From contig CAZLNO010000049.1 in NCBI GenBank assembly GCA_964561005.1, positions 1-26,436 on the forward strand: a stretch of DNA of 26,436 bases. The letters are read 5' to 3'. This document shows positions 7,199-13,524 of the stretch, piece by piece. This DNA comes from CAZLNO01 sp964561005 (lineage in GTDB: Bacteria > Pseudomonadota > Alphaproteobacteria > Kiloniellales > Rhodovibrionaceae). Both the position numbers and the translations under genes were made by a program. The notes below the pieces were generated by a model. That model saw only the letters and a list, made by a program, of their open reading frames with translations, was not told the origin of the DNA and did no database searches. Position 1 is the first letter of the stretch. Each line of letters begins with the position of its first letter.

Positions 7199-7240
7199 AA
7201 GACGACGCCCCGCCAGTTGCTGGCGGGGCGTCGACGTCTT
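7199..7240 (+). terminator. Strong terminator hairpin after the subtilase
   Basis: Perfect 13-bp stem: GACGCCCCGCCAG (7204-7216), loop TTG, CTGGCGGGGCGTC (7220-7232). The stem may extend with AAGACG (7199-7204) against CGTCTT (7235-7240). Only a short T run follows, so termination may be partial and allow read-through into 7280-7768. Confidence 0.75.
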
Positions 7241-7279
7241 TCGGGCCGGCGGGCTGGGCAAGTGTCCGGCGGTGCCTAT

Positions 7280-7768
7280 ATGCAAGACAGGACTTATACA
7301 AAGAGACACTTCGACATGGCCTGGATCAGTGGTGTGACGACGGCGGCCTTCGTGGTCGCGTGCCTGGGGGCCGGGAGCTCGCCGGCGGAAGGGACGGCCG
7401 TGATGACCACCGAGGAAAGCGGCACGCCGCGGGCGGAGGAGCCCGCCGCGGTGCCCGGCGAGCTGCTGGTGAAGTTCGCCGAGATGCTGAGCGACGAGGA
7501 GATTGCGCGGATCACCGACCGCCTGGGCGTCGAGGTGGTGGACCGGCTGTCCGGCGGCCGCCTGTTGCTGGTGCGCGTGCCCTATCCCAGCGTGAGCGAG
7601 GACATCCGCTCGGCCTTCGAGGCCAATCCCGGCGTGGTCTACGCCGAGCCCAACTACACCTACGGCATCGAGCCGCCGGAGCTGATGGAGGGCGACGGCG
7701 ACACGCCCCCGGCCGACGACGGCGGCGGTCCCGGCATCAGCATCCCCGACTCGCCGGACGCGGAATAG
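7280..7768 (+). CDS. Stand-alone subtilase-propeptide (I9-like) protein, putative lipoprotein
   Basis: 162 residues if started at 7280; an alternative ATG at 7316 gives 150. Neither has a strong ribosome binding site. A hydrophobic N-terminal segment ends in VVAC (about 25-28), a possible lipobox, so the protein may be an anchored lipoprotein. Residues about 57-127 read AVPGELLVKF ... NPGVVYAEPNYTY, matching the propeptide of the upstream subtilase (AVPGEFIVKF ... LPGVAYVEPNYLY). No protease domain follows: the chain ends in an acidic Gly/Pro/Asp tail. Propeptides of this fold act as folding chaperones and inhibitors of subtilases. A trans-acting inhibitor or chaperone for the neighbouring protease is a reasonable inference. 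Confidence 0.78.
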   Translation: MQDRTYTKRHFDMAWISGVTTAAFVVACLGAGSSPAEGTAVMTTEESGTPRAEEPAAVPGELLVKFAEMLSDEEIARITDRLGVEVVDRLSGGRLLLVRVPYPSVSEDIRSAFEANPGVVYAEPNYTYGIEPPELMEGDGDTPPADDGGGPGISIPDSPDAE

Positions 7769-7770
7769 CC

Positions 7771-7794
7771 GCCCGGCCGCGCCGGACGCCGGGC
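7771..7794. terminator. Bidirectional terminator hairpin
   Basis: Arms GCCCGGC (7771-7777) and GCCGGGC (7788-7794), 10-base loop. It fills the 26-base gap between two convergent stop codons (7768 and 7795). Confidence 0.65.
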
Positions 7795-8556
7795 CTAGCT
7801 GACGCGCAGCCTGAGCTTGGCGCGCGGGGCGATCTTGCCTTGCCAGGTCAGGCGGGGCGCCGCCCCGTCCGCCGCGCCCCGGTCGACCACGCGCACGTTC
7901 AGCTCGCCGGCGGAGGTCGGATAGCCGACGGCGGACCAGGGCCACCGCCTGGGAAAGCGCGGCGCCTCGGCGCTGAGCGTGCCCGCGAAGTGGTCGTTGA
8001 TGGAGACGTCCATCTCCGGGGCCTTGCTGGCGGGATCGCGCGTGACCTCGACGTGGCCGTAGCCGACGATGGCGGCCTCGCGCTCGCTCACCGGCGGCGG
8101 CGCCTTCAGCCCGAAGATCATCGCCAGGCGATGCACCGCCTCCGTCCCGCCGGCCAGGATCAGCGCCGTCAGCAGCTTTCCCAGGGTGCCGAACAGCGGC
8201 TCGCCCCCGTCCTGGCCGCCCTCGCGCAGCACCGCGCCGAGGATCTGGCCGAAGGCGTTCAGGTCGCCGCCGAAGGCGATCGCCAGACCGAAGGCCAGGT
8301 TGATCAGGAACTTCACGCCGGTGCCGTCCAGCAGGATGATGAACCAGCGCCAACTGAAGATCACCGTCAGCGCGGTCTGCACCAGGGCCGCGATCACGGA
8401 CAGCCACAGCAGGACGGCGCCGATCTGCTCCAGCGCCTTGTCGTCGAGGATGAGCGGTTTGGCGGCGTCGGCGTCGGTGCCCTGCGCGACCGCGGCGCCG
8501 GTCAGCAGCCAGACCAGCGCGGGCACGAGCAGGCCCGTGCGGAGGATGTGGGGCAT
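7795..8556 (-). CDS. Membrane protein of unknown function
   Basis: 253 residues from the ATG at 8556, with AAGGGG about 12 bases upstream. I do not recognise the family. The N-terminus MPHILRTGLLVPALVWLLTGAAVAQ looks like a cleavable signal peptide (about 25 residues). Hydrophobic segments follow at about 40-63 (IGAVLLWLSVIAALVQTALTVIF), 68-92 (IILLDGTGVKFLINLAFGLAIAF) and 120-145 (LGKLLTALILAGG...LAMIFGL). A polar, beta-prone C-terminal region (about 150-253) includes GYGHVEVTR. It is the last gene of a minus-strand set behind two paralogues of unknown function, 130 bases downstream of the second. Joint function, for example as a membrane anchor or partner, is only inferred from order and strand. 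Confidence 0.7.
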   Translation of the reverse strand: MPHILRTGLLVPALVWLLTGAAVAQGTDADAAKPLILDDKALEQIGAVLLWLSVIAALVQTALTVIFSWRWFIILLDGTGVKFLINLAFGLAIAFGGDLNAFGQILGAVLREGGQDGGEPLFGTLGKLLTALILAGGTEAVHRLAMIFGLKAPPPVSEREAAIVGYGHVEVTRDPASKAPEMDVSINDHFAGTLSAEAPRFPRRWPWSAVGYPTSAGELNVRVVDRGAADGAAPRLTWQGKIAPRAKLRLRVS

Positions 8557-8686
8557 GGCACCCGAACCCCTTGCCGTGAGGCCAGGACCCCTGGCTTGAC
8601 ACCCCGGAATTGTTGTCGAGATCGGCGCGAGGGGCAACAACGTTCCTTGCCGCTCGCGTGTCCGGGTCGCGGTCTCGCCGTCGTTT

Positions 8687-9691
8687 TCAGGCAAGGCCGA
8701 GAAAGCGCTCGATCGGCCAGACGACGACACCCAGGACGAACGGGTTTCCCGTCGGCGCCTGCAGGGTCCGCGGCGCCGCGTCGCCGGCCCGAGCCTCGGC
8801 GCGGCCGTCCCCCGCGGTCCTTGGCACCGGAAACATCAACGTTTCCGCGCCGGCCTGCGTCCGGCCGTCGAGCGGGGCAAGCCCGCGCGCGGCCGTCGCG
8901 CCGTTCGAGGCCTCGGTGTCGATCCGGGTCGCGACCCCGTCGGCGACGATCAGTTCGTGGACGACGCGCGGCAGGCTGCCGTCGGCGCCGAACACGTCGG
9001 CCCAGGTGGGCGCCGCGCGCTTCCAGACCGTGTGGCTGCCCTGGCTCGTGTAGGCCAGGCGCAGGGCGTCGGGCACGTACCACGCCTCGCCGATGTCCGG
9101 GCGCGGCGCGTCCGGCTGCAGCGGCGCGGCGGCGAAATGCAGCAGATGCTCGAAGGTGACGGTCGCCGTGGCCGGCACGCCCGATTCCGGCGCGAACAGT
9201 GGCGCCAGGGTTGCGCAAAGCGCCTCGCAGGCCGCGCGCTCCGACCCTTCCGGCGCCTGGATGTCGTCGGCGGCGTCCGCGGCTCGCGCCGCTTCGGCGA
9301 GCCGCGCCGGGGTCAGCGTCACCTCGGCGCGGGGCGCCTCGTTCACCGCCGCGTGGAGCTCGCCGAACGTGCGGTCGTAGGCCGCCGTGGCCCCGCCCGC
9401 CAGCCAGGCGTTCACGGCGCGCACCACGGGCTCGTCCGGCGTCTGCTGGGGAATCAGGTTGTTGACGACGGCGCCGTAGGTGGTCGAGAAGCTGGCGTAC
9501 TGCGCGGGTGGATAGAGGTTGTTGCGGCTGCGCGGCGGTACCGCGTCGAATACCCGCCAGAGGGCGTCGCTGGTGTTGCCGATCGGCATGACGCCCTGAG
9601 CCAGTTGGAAGGTCCGGCGGCACAGGTTCAGGTCGTCGACGATCGCGTCGTACCAGCCGCGGGTCAATTGGCGGAACAGGGCGAGCGACAT
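8687..9691 (-). CDS. Unknown protein, leaderless paralogue of the next gene
   Basis: 334 residues from the ATG at 9691 (MSLALFRQLTRGWYDAIVDD). AGGAGG lies about 14 bases upstream, a rather long spacing. No signal peptide is visible at this start. It shares blocks with the secreted protein at 9789-11129: WYDAIV..LNL...TFQLAQGVMPIGNTSDALWRVFD.VPP, SFSTTYGAVVNNL.PQ, VWKRAAPTWADVFGADGSL, LIVADGV, and a C-terminal TGNPFVLGVVVWPIE. The central part is divergent and Ala-rich. The two are paralogues, probably from tandem duplication, with only one keeping the export signal. I cannot assign a function. Alternative upstream starts do not give a convincing signal sequence. Confidence 0.72.
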   Translation of the reverse strand: MSLALFRQLTRGWYDAIVDDLNLCRRTFQLAQGVMPIGNTSDALWRVFDAVPPRSRNNLYPPAQYASFSTTYGAVVNNLIPQQTPDEPVVRAVNAWLAGGATAAYDRTFGELHAAVNEAPRAEVTLTPARLAEAARAADAADDIQAPEGSERAACEALCATLAPLFAPESGVPATATVTFEHLLHFAAAPLQPDAPRPDIGEAWYVPDALRLAYTSQGSHTVWKRAAPTWADVFGADGSLPRVVHELIVADGVATRIDTEASNGATAARGLAPLDGRTQAGAETLMFPVPRTAGDGRAEARAGDAAPRTLQAPTGNPFVLGVVVWPIERFLGLA

Positions 9692-9730
9692 CGGCGGCCG
9701 GCCAGCCTCCTGAACCCACTTGGGACACGG

Positions 9731-9762
9731 CGGGGCGGCGCGCCCGGCGACGCGCCGCCCCG
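9731..9762 (-). terminator. Strong intercistronic hairpin between the two paralogues
   Basis: Perfect 12-bp stem, CGGGGCGGCGCG (9731-9742) and CGCGCCGCCCCG (9751-9762), 8-base loop. It begins 26 bases after the stop of the secreted paralogue and precedes the leaderless one. It lacks a U tract and may stabilise the first message or reduce expression of the second gene. Confidence 0.72.
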
Positions 9763-9788
9763 CGAGCAACAGGGAGGTCGACGGAACT

Positions 9789-11129
9789 CTACTGGTTGCC
9801 GATCACGGCGTCGATCGGCTGCACCAGCACGCCCAGCACCTGCGGGTTGCCCGACTTGCTCGTGCTGTGGATCTTCAGGCCGCCGTCGTCGGCCTTCGTC
9901 ACCTCATGGCTCCAGCCGCCCTGGCCGGAGACCGAGAAGAACGGCCAGAAGCCCGCCTTGGCGGCCGCCTTGACGCTCTCGCTCTGCTGCGAGCTGACCG
10001 AGACGTCGGAGGTCAGCGTGACGTCCACGCCGTCGACCACGATCAGCGCGGTCGCCGCGCGCTTCAGGTTGCCGTTCGCGCCGAAGGTCTGCTCCCAGGT
10101 CGGCGCGCCGTGCTTCCAGACCTTGTTGTTGTCGTTCTCCTTCGCCGTCTGGAGGGCGGCGGAGTCGAACCAGGGCTTGTACTGCGACAGGGTCGGGTTG
10201 GTCGGCGCGTTGTTCTGGTAGGGACCGCCGGTCAGCGTGGCGACCTTGTCGAAGCTCACCTGGATCTCCAGGCCGGCCTTGCTGATCTCCTGGGTGAACT
10301 TGTCCCAGCTTCCGCCGGCGCCGCCGGAGAAGAAATCGAAGACACCGGACACGCTCCCGCTCGCCCAGGCGTGCGAGGTGTCGCTGGACTCCTTTTCGCT
10401 GTTCATGTTCACCGACTTGCTCTGGCCCTTCTGGAGGGCATCGGTCAGGCCCTTCTGGGTGGCCGTATAAGCGTAGTTTCCGTCGGCCGAGGTCCACTTG
10501 GTGATGGCGGTGGAGACCACGTCGGTCTGCTTGATCAGCGTGGTGCCGGCCTTGATCGTGCTGGTCTCCAGCCCGGCCGTCAGCGCCCAGCGCTGGAACT
10601 GATCCAGACGGACCTTCTGGTAGTCGATCTCGCCACCGTCCGTCGTGGGGAGCGGGTTGGGCAGGTTGTCAGAGTTCTTGGTGTATTTCTCCCAGTCGAC
10701 ATACTTGTCCTTCAGCAGGTCCTGCATGTCGTCCTGGTTCTGGGGGTTCAGGTTGTTGATGACGGCGCCGTAGGTCGTGGCGAAGCTGTCCGTCTGCGCC
10801 GGTGCGAACTTGCGGGTGAGGGTCTTGGGCGGGACCGAGTCGAAGTAGGCCCAGATCTTGTCCGAGGTGTCGCCCAGCGAGGCCACGCCCTGCATGAACT
10901 GGAAGGTGTTGGGGTCGAGGTCCAGGGCCGAGGTGACCGCGTTGTACCACTGCTGGTCCAGGGTCTCCATGGCCTCCTTGGCGGAGTCGGCCGAGGCCGT
11001 GCCGGCGGACGCCAGGACGGCGGTCGCGGAGACGGCAGCCAGAAGGGCGCGGGCGCCACGGCCGGGTCGGGTCACGGGCGCACTGGCACGATGTGGCCGA
11101 TTCGCTTGCGTCGCTGTCTCGGGTTGCAT
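9789..11129 (-). CDS. Secreted protein of unknown function (paralogue family)
   Basis: 446 residues from the ATG at 11129, with GAGGAG about 10 bases upstream. A long basic N-region precedes a hydrophobic core and a signal-peptidase-like site ASAGTASA-DS (about residue 47). The mature part opens EAMETLDQQWYNAVTSALDL and shares its first 100 residues, the VWKHGAPTWEQTFGANGNL block and the C-terminal SGNPQVLGVLVQPIDAVIGNQ with its leaderless neighbour. Between them, Ser/Thr/Gly-rich stretches with alternating polar residues (KSVNMNSEKESSDTSHAW and TLTSDVSVSSQQSESV) are followed by aromatic turns (FDFFSGG, FWPFFSVSG). Such patterns occur in secreted beta-barrel or pore-forming proteins, but that reading is speculative. 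I do not recognise the family. A structured leader RNA precedes the gene. Confidence 0.8.
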   Translation of the reverse strand: MQPETATQANRPHRASAPVTRPGRGARALLAAVSATAVLASAGTASADSAKEAMETLDQQWYNAVTSALDLDPNTFQFMQGVASLGDTSDKIWAYFDSVPPKTLTRKFAPAQTDSFATTYGAVINNLNPQNQDDMQDLLKDKYVDWEKYTKNSDNLPNPLPTTDGGEIDYQKVRLDQFQRWALTAGLETSTIKAGTTLIKQTDVVSTAITKWTSADGNYAYTATQKGLTDALQKGQSKSVNMNSEKESSDTSHAWASGSVSGVFDFFSGGAGGSWDKFTQEISKAGLEIQVSFDKVATLTGGPYQNNAPTNPTLSQYKPWFDSAALQTAKENDNNKVWKHGAPTWEQTFGANGNLKRAATALIVVDGVDVTLTSDVSVSSQQSESVKAAAKAGFWPFFSVSGQGGWSHEVTKADDGGLKIHSTSKSGNPQVLGVLVQPIDAVIGNQ

Positions 11130-11162
11130 AACAATATCACTCCTCAAGTTGGGTGACTTGGG

Positions 11163-11223
11163 CAGCCTTTGCAGGCTGAGGCTGTGCGAGGGTCTCGCGC
11201 CACGAGGTCCCCCTCGCACAGCC
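11163..11223 (-). promoter_or_regulatory. Structured leader RNA ahead of the secreted unknown protein
   Basis: Two stem-loops in tandem. The first transcribed has a perfect 13-bp stem (GGCTGTGCGAGGG at 11180-11192, CCCTCGCACAGCC at 11211-11223) with a second small stem CTCG/CGAG inside its 18-base loop. The next is CAGCCT (11163-11168) with AGGCTG (11173-11178), loop TTGC. Both lie 34-94 bases before the start codon. No gene on the plus strand ends nearby that would need a terminator, so a 5' regulatory or stabilising role is more likely. Confidence 0.55.
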
Positions 11224-11545
11224 CGCCCCTTTCAAGCCGCGTGCCACTGCCGGAAAGCGTGGTGGTGTGCGGCGGAGCCACCTTCCATAAATGCCTCTAT
11301 TCTGCGCCTCGGCGGCGGCGGCGCTGGCCGGTTCGCGCGATGAGGTGACTGACGCTCGGTTTTCATCAATTCATGATTGCACCGCAAATTGCACGCGATG
11401 TTTGAAAAACGCAAATAGGTTTCCGCCAGAACGGGCAGCCGTCGCGACCGACCTGGGCAATGCGCGCCGACCTTGTGACGGCGCCCCCGCTGCGCGATCA
11501 TCGTTCTCGCCATTCATGCAAACGACGATTCATGGAGAGGCCGCA
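11224..11545. promoter_or_regulatory. Divergent promoter region, secreted unknown protein and hydratase operon
   Basis: About 320 bases without a convincing gene. The AT-richer core (11355-11425) holds two near-identical ATTGCAC elements about 18 bases apart (around 11376 and 11391). Promoters for both directions should lie here; no confident -35/-10 pair was found. Confidence 0.35.
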
Positions 11546-11878
11546 ATGAACGATACCCACGCCCCACGCATCGGCCCGCACGACCTGGGCGGGATCGACG
11601 GCGGCCCGGTCGATCCGGGCGAGCACGATCTGGCCCAGTGGGAGCGCATGGTGGACGCCATGGTGCGCCTGCTGATCGCCAAAGGAGTCTACGGCGACAC
11701 CGCCCAGCTTCGCGTCGGCATCGAGAGCCTGGGCCCCGACGCCTACGACCGGTTGAGCTATTACGAGCGCTGGGCCGCCTCGGCGGCGCGCATCTGCGTC
11801 GAGAAGGGCCTCGTCGACAAGGACGAGCTGGAATGCCGCGTGGCCCGGCTGGCAGAGGACACCGGGGGGCCGGCATGA
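11546..11878 (+). CDS. Nitrile hydratase beta-type N-terminal subunit (thiocyanate hydrolase ScnB-like)
   Basis: 110 residues. The ATG at 11546 follows GGAGAGG by 5 bases. IGPHDLGGIDGGPVDPGEHD at residues 9-28 matches the HDLGGMDG opening of nitrile hydratase beta subunits, and YYERWAASAARICVEKGLVDKDEL is the usual helical end of that half. The C-terminal beta barrel is absent here and encoded by the next gene, so the beta subunit is split as in thiocyanate hydrolase and three-subunit (toyocamycin-type) nitrile hydratases. It should help form the active-site cleft with the metal-binding subunit. Its stop overlaps the next start (ATGA), so the genes are translationally coupled. Confidence 0.85.
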   Translation: MNDTHAPRIGPHDLGGIDGGPVDPGEHDLAQWERMVDAMVRLLIAKGVYGDTAQLRVGIESLGPDAYDRLSYYERWAASAARICVEKGLVDKDELECRVARLAEDTGGPA

Positions 11879-12183
11879 CGGCGGCGCGCTTCCAGGTGGG
11901 CGAGCGCGTGCGCATCGACGATCGCTTCGAGCCCCGCCACCACCGCACCCCCGCCTACGTGAAGGGACGGGAAGGCGTCGTGGAGCGCGTCTGCCAGGCG
12001 CACGGCCGGCCCGAGGTGCTGGGCTATCATGACCGCGACGACGTGGCACTGCCCGTCTACCGTGTCCGCCTGTGGCAGCGCGACCTCTGGCCGGGCTACA
12101 CCGGCCGGGGAGATGACACCCTGGAAATCGAGATCTTCGAGCACTGGCTGAAGCCGGCCGAGCAAGGAGAGCGGCAGCCATGA
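11875..12183 (+). CDS. Nitrile hydratase beta-type C-terminal subunit (thiocyanate hydrolase ScnA-like)
   Basis: 102 residues: MTAARFQVGERVRIDDRFEP, then HHRTPAYVKGREGVVERVCQAHGRPEVL and YRVRLWQRDLWPGY. This is the SH3-like beta-barrel half of the nitrile hydratase beta subunit. The motif TPAYVKGRxGVVE is characteristic. The gene overlaps its upstream partner by 4 bases and its downstream partner by 4 bases (ATGA at both junctions). The barrel normally packs against the metal-site subunit and shapes the substrate channel. As a free-standing subunit it fits the scnB-scnA-scnC order known for thiocyanate hydrolase. Confidence 0.86.
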   Translation: MTAARFQVGERVRIDDRFEPRHHRTPAYVKGREGVVERVCQAHGRPEVLGYHDRDDVALPVYRVRLWQRDLWPGYTGRGDDTLEIEIFEHWLKPAEQGERQP

Positions 12184-12851
12184 GCCACACGCACGACCAC
12201 GACCATGCGCACGCGCACGACCCGGCCCGGCCGCACCCCTTCCAGAAGGACCATCCGGAGCCGACCACCTACTATGAGCGCCTGGGCGTGGCCCTGAACC
12301 GGATTCTCATCGAGAAGGGCGTCTACACCGCCGACGAGCTGCGGGAAACCATCGAGAAGGTGGAGCAGGTGACGCCGGAAACCCACGGCGCCCGCGTGGT
12401 CGCGCGCGCCTGGGTCGATCCGGACTTTCGCGCCGCACTGCGGACGGATGCCTCCAAGGCAATCGAGTCGATCGGCATCGACCCCGGTCATGCCGAGATC
12501 ACGGTGCTGGAGAACACGCCGAAGCTGCACAACGTCGTCGTCTGCACGCTGTGCTCCTGCTATCCGCGCTGGCTGCTGGGCCGGCCGCCCGCGTGGTACA
12601 AGTCGGCCGCCTACCGAAGTCGGGTGGTGAAGGAGCCGCGCGCGGTGCTGCGCGAGTTCGGCCTGGACCTGCCCGAGGACGTCGAGGTCCGCGTTCACGA
12701 CTCCACGGCGGAGCTGCGCTACCTCGTGCTGCCCCTGCGCCCGGTGGGCACCGAGGGCTGGTCGCAAGAGGCGCTGGCCGGTCTGGTCACCCGCGACAGC
12801 ATGATCGGCGTGGCGGCGGCGCGGACGCCGGGATGTCAGGCTGAAGCCTGA
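12180..12851 (+). CDS. Cobalt-type nitrile hydratase alpha / thiocyanate hydrolase gamma (ScnC-like) subunit
   Basis: 223 residues. The metal claw VCTLCSCYP (C122, C125, C127) has Thr between the first two key residues, the signature of Co(III) rather than Fe enzymes; the second and third Cys are normally oxidised. Flanking LLGRPPAWYKSAAYRSRVV, EPRAVLREFG, RVHDSTAELRYLVLPLRP and LVTRDSMIGV are standard for the family. The N-terminus MSHTHDHDHAHAHDP is His-rich, as recalled for ScnC, and CYP is followed by Arg instead of the Trp common in two-subunit nitrile hydratases. Substrate may be thiocyanate (to carbonyl sulfide and ammonia) or a nitrile (to the amide). No activator or cobalt-transport gene is adjacent. 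The last residues CQAEA and the stop are encoded by a REP-like palindrome. Confidence 0.87.
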   Translation: MSHTHDHDHAHAHDPARPHPFQKDHPEPTTYYERLGVALNRILIEKGVYTADELRETIEKVEQVTPETHGARVVARAWVDPDFRAALRTDASKAIESIGIDPGHAEITVLENTPKLHNVVVCTLCSCYPRWLLGRPPAWYKSAAYRSRVVKEPRAVLREFGLDLPEDVEVRVHDSTAELRYLVLPLRPVGTEGWSQEALAGLVTRDSMIGVAAARTPGCQAEA

Positions 12852-12852
12852 C
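12835..12852. repeat. REP-like palindrome overlapping a stop codon; bidirectional terminator
   Basis: GTCAGGC (12835-12841), loop TGAA, GCCTGAC (12846-12852), then CTACG. The same element occurs at 22311-22337 and 22755-22772. It supplies the last codons and stop of the upstream gene and abuts the stop of the convergent gene at 12853. Confidence 0.8.
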
Positions 12853-13524
12853 CTACGCCAGCACCCGCCAGACGGTGGCGTTGCGCAGGTCGCTGTCCTC
12901 CAGCTCGCGGGTCGTGGGCACGGGATAGCGGGCGAGTTTCTCCAGGCCGCCCTTGGGCATGTAGCTGCGCCCCGGATCGCCCAGCAGCACCGTCACGCCG
13001 GCGCCGGCCAGGGCCCGCAGCCAGGCCTCGACGCGCTGCGCCATCGGCCGCTCGTAGCAGACGTCGCCGGCCAGCACGACTTCCCAGACGCCGTCCAGCC
13101 GCCTGATCACGTCGGCGCGCAGCAAGTCGATCGGGACCTCGTTGGCCGCCGCGTTGAGCTCGATGGCGGCGCAGGCGAAGGGGTCGATCTCGCTGGCCTC
13201 GACACGCGCCGCGCCGGCCAGCGCGGCGGCGATGCCGGCCAGCCCGCTGCCGGCGGCGAAGTCCAGCACCCGCCGGCCGCGCACCACCTCGGGATAGTCC
13301 AGCAGATAGCGCGCCAGCGCCTGCCCGCCGGCCCAGGCGAAGGCCCAGTAGGGCGGCGGCACGCCCTGTTGCGCCAGCTCGTCCTCGGTCGCCTGCCACA
13401 GCGGCACCACCTCGCTGGCCAGGTGCAGCTTCAGCTCGGGCAGCAGCCGCGGCGCCTGCGGGACGGTGTTGGCGCGCACGAAGGCGGCGGGGTCGCGAAC
13501 GGTGTCCCGGGGCGCCGTGCTCAC
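12853..13524 (-). CDS. Class I SAM-dependent methyltransferase (COG3897 / ETFB-lysine methyltransferase-like)
   Basis: 223 residues from a GTG at 13524 that overlaps the UbiA stop (GTGA), implying translational coupling. Motif I is VLDFAAGSGLAGIAAALAGA (D88-), followed by VEASEIDPFACAAIELNAAANEV, and a post-motif VVLAGDVCYERPMAQRVEAWL typical of the METTL20/Nnt1-like seven-beta-strand group that methylates lysines in proteins such as electron-transfer flavoprotein beta. The preceding PYWAFAWAGGQALARYLL is also characteristic. The substrate cannot be decided from sequence; an old name for the family is predicted nicotinamide N-methylase. Its stop is one base from the convergent hydratase stop. 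Confidence 0.82.
   Translation of the reverse strand: MSTAPRDTVRDPAAFVRANTVPQAPRLLPELKLHLASEVVPLWQATEDELAQQGVPPPYWAFAWAGGQALARYLLDYPEVVRGRRVLDFAAGSGLAGIAAALAGAARVEASEIDPFACAAIELNAAANEVPIDLLRADVIRRLDGVWEVVLAGDVCYERPMAQRVEAWLRALAGAGVTVLLGDPGRSYMPKGGLEKLARYPVPTTRELEDSDLRNATVWRVLA

Noticed and set aside
5334..7301. Long minus-strand frame opposite the subtilase
   Set aside because: Antisense shadow of a protein with a complete catalytic triad.
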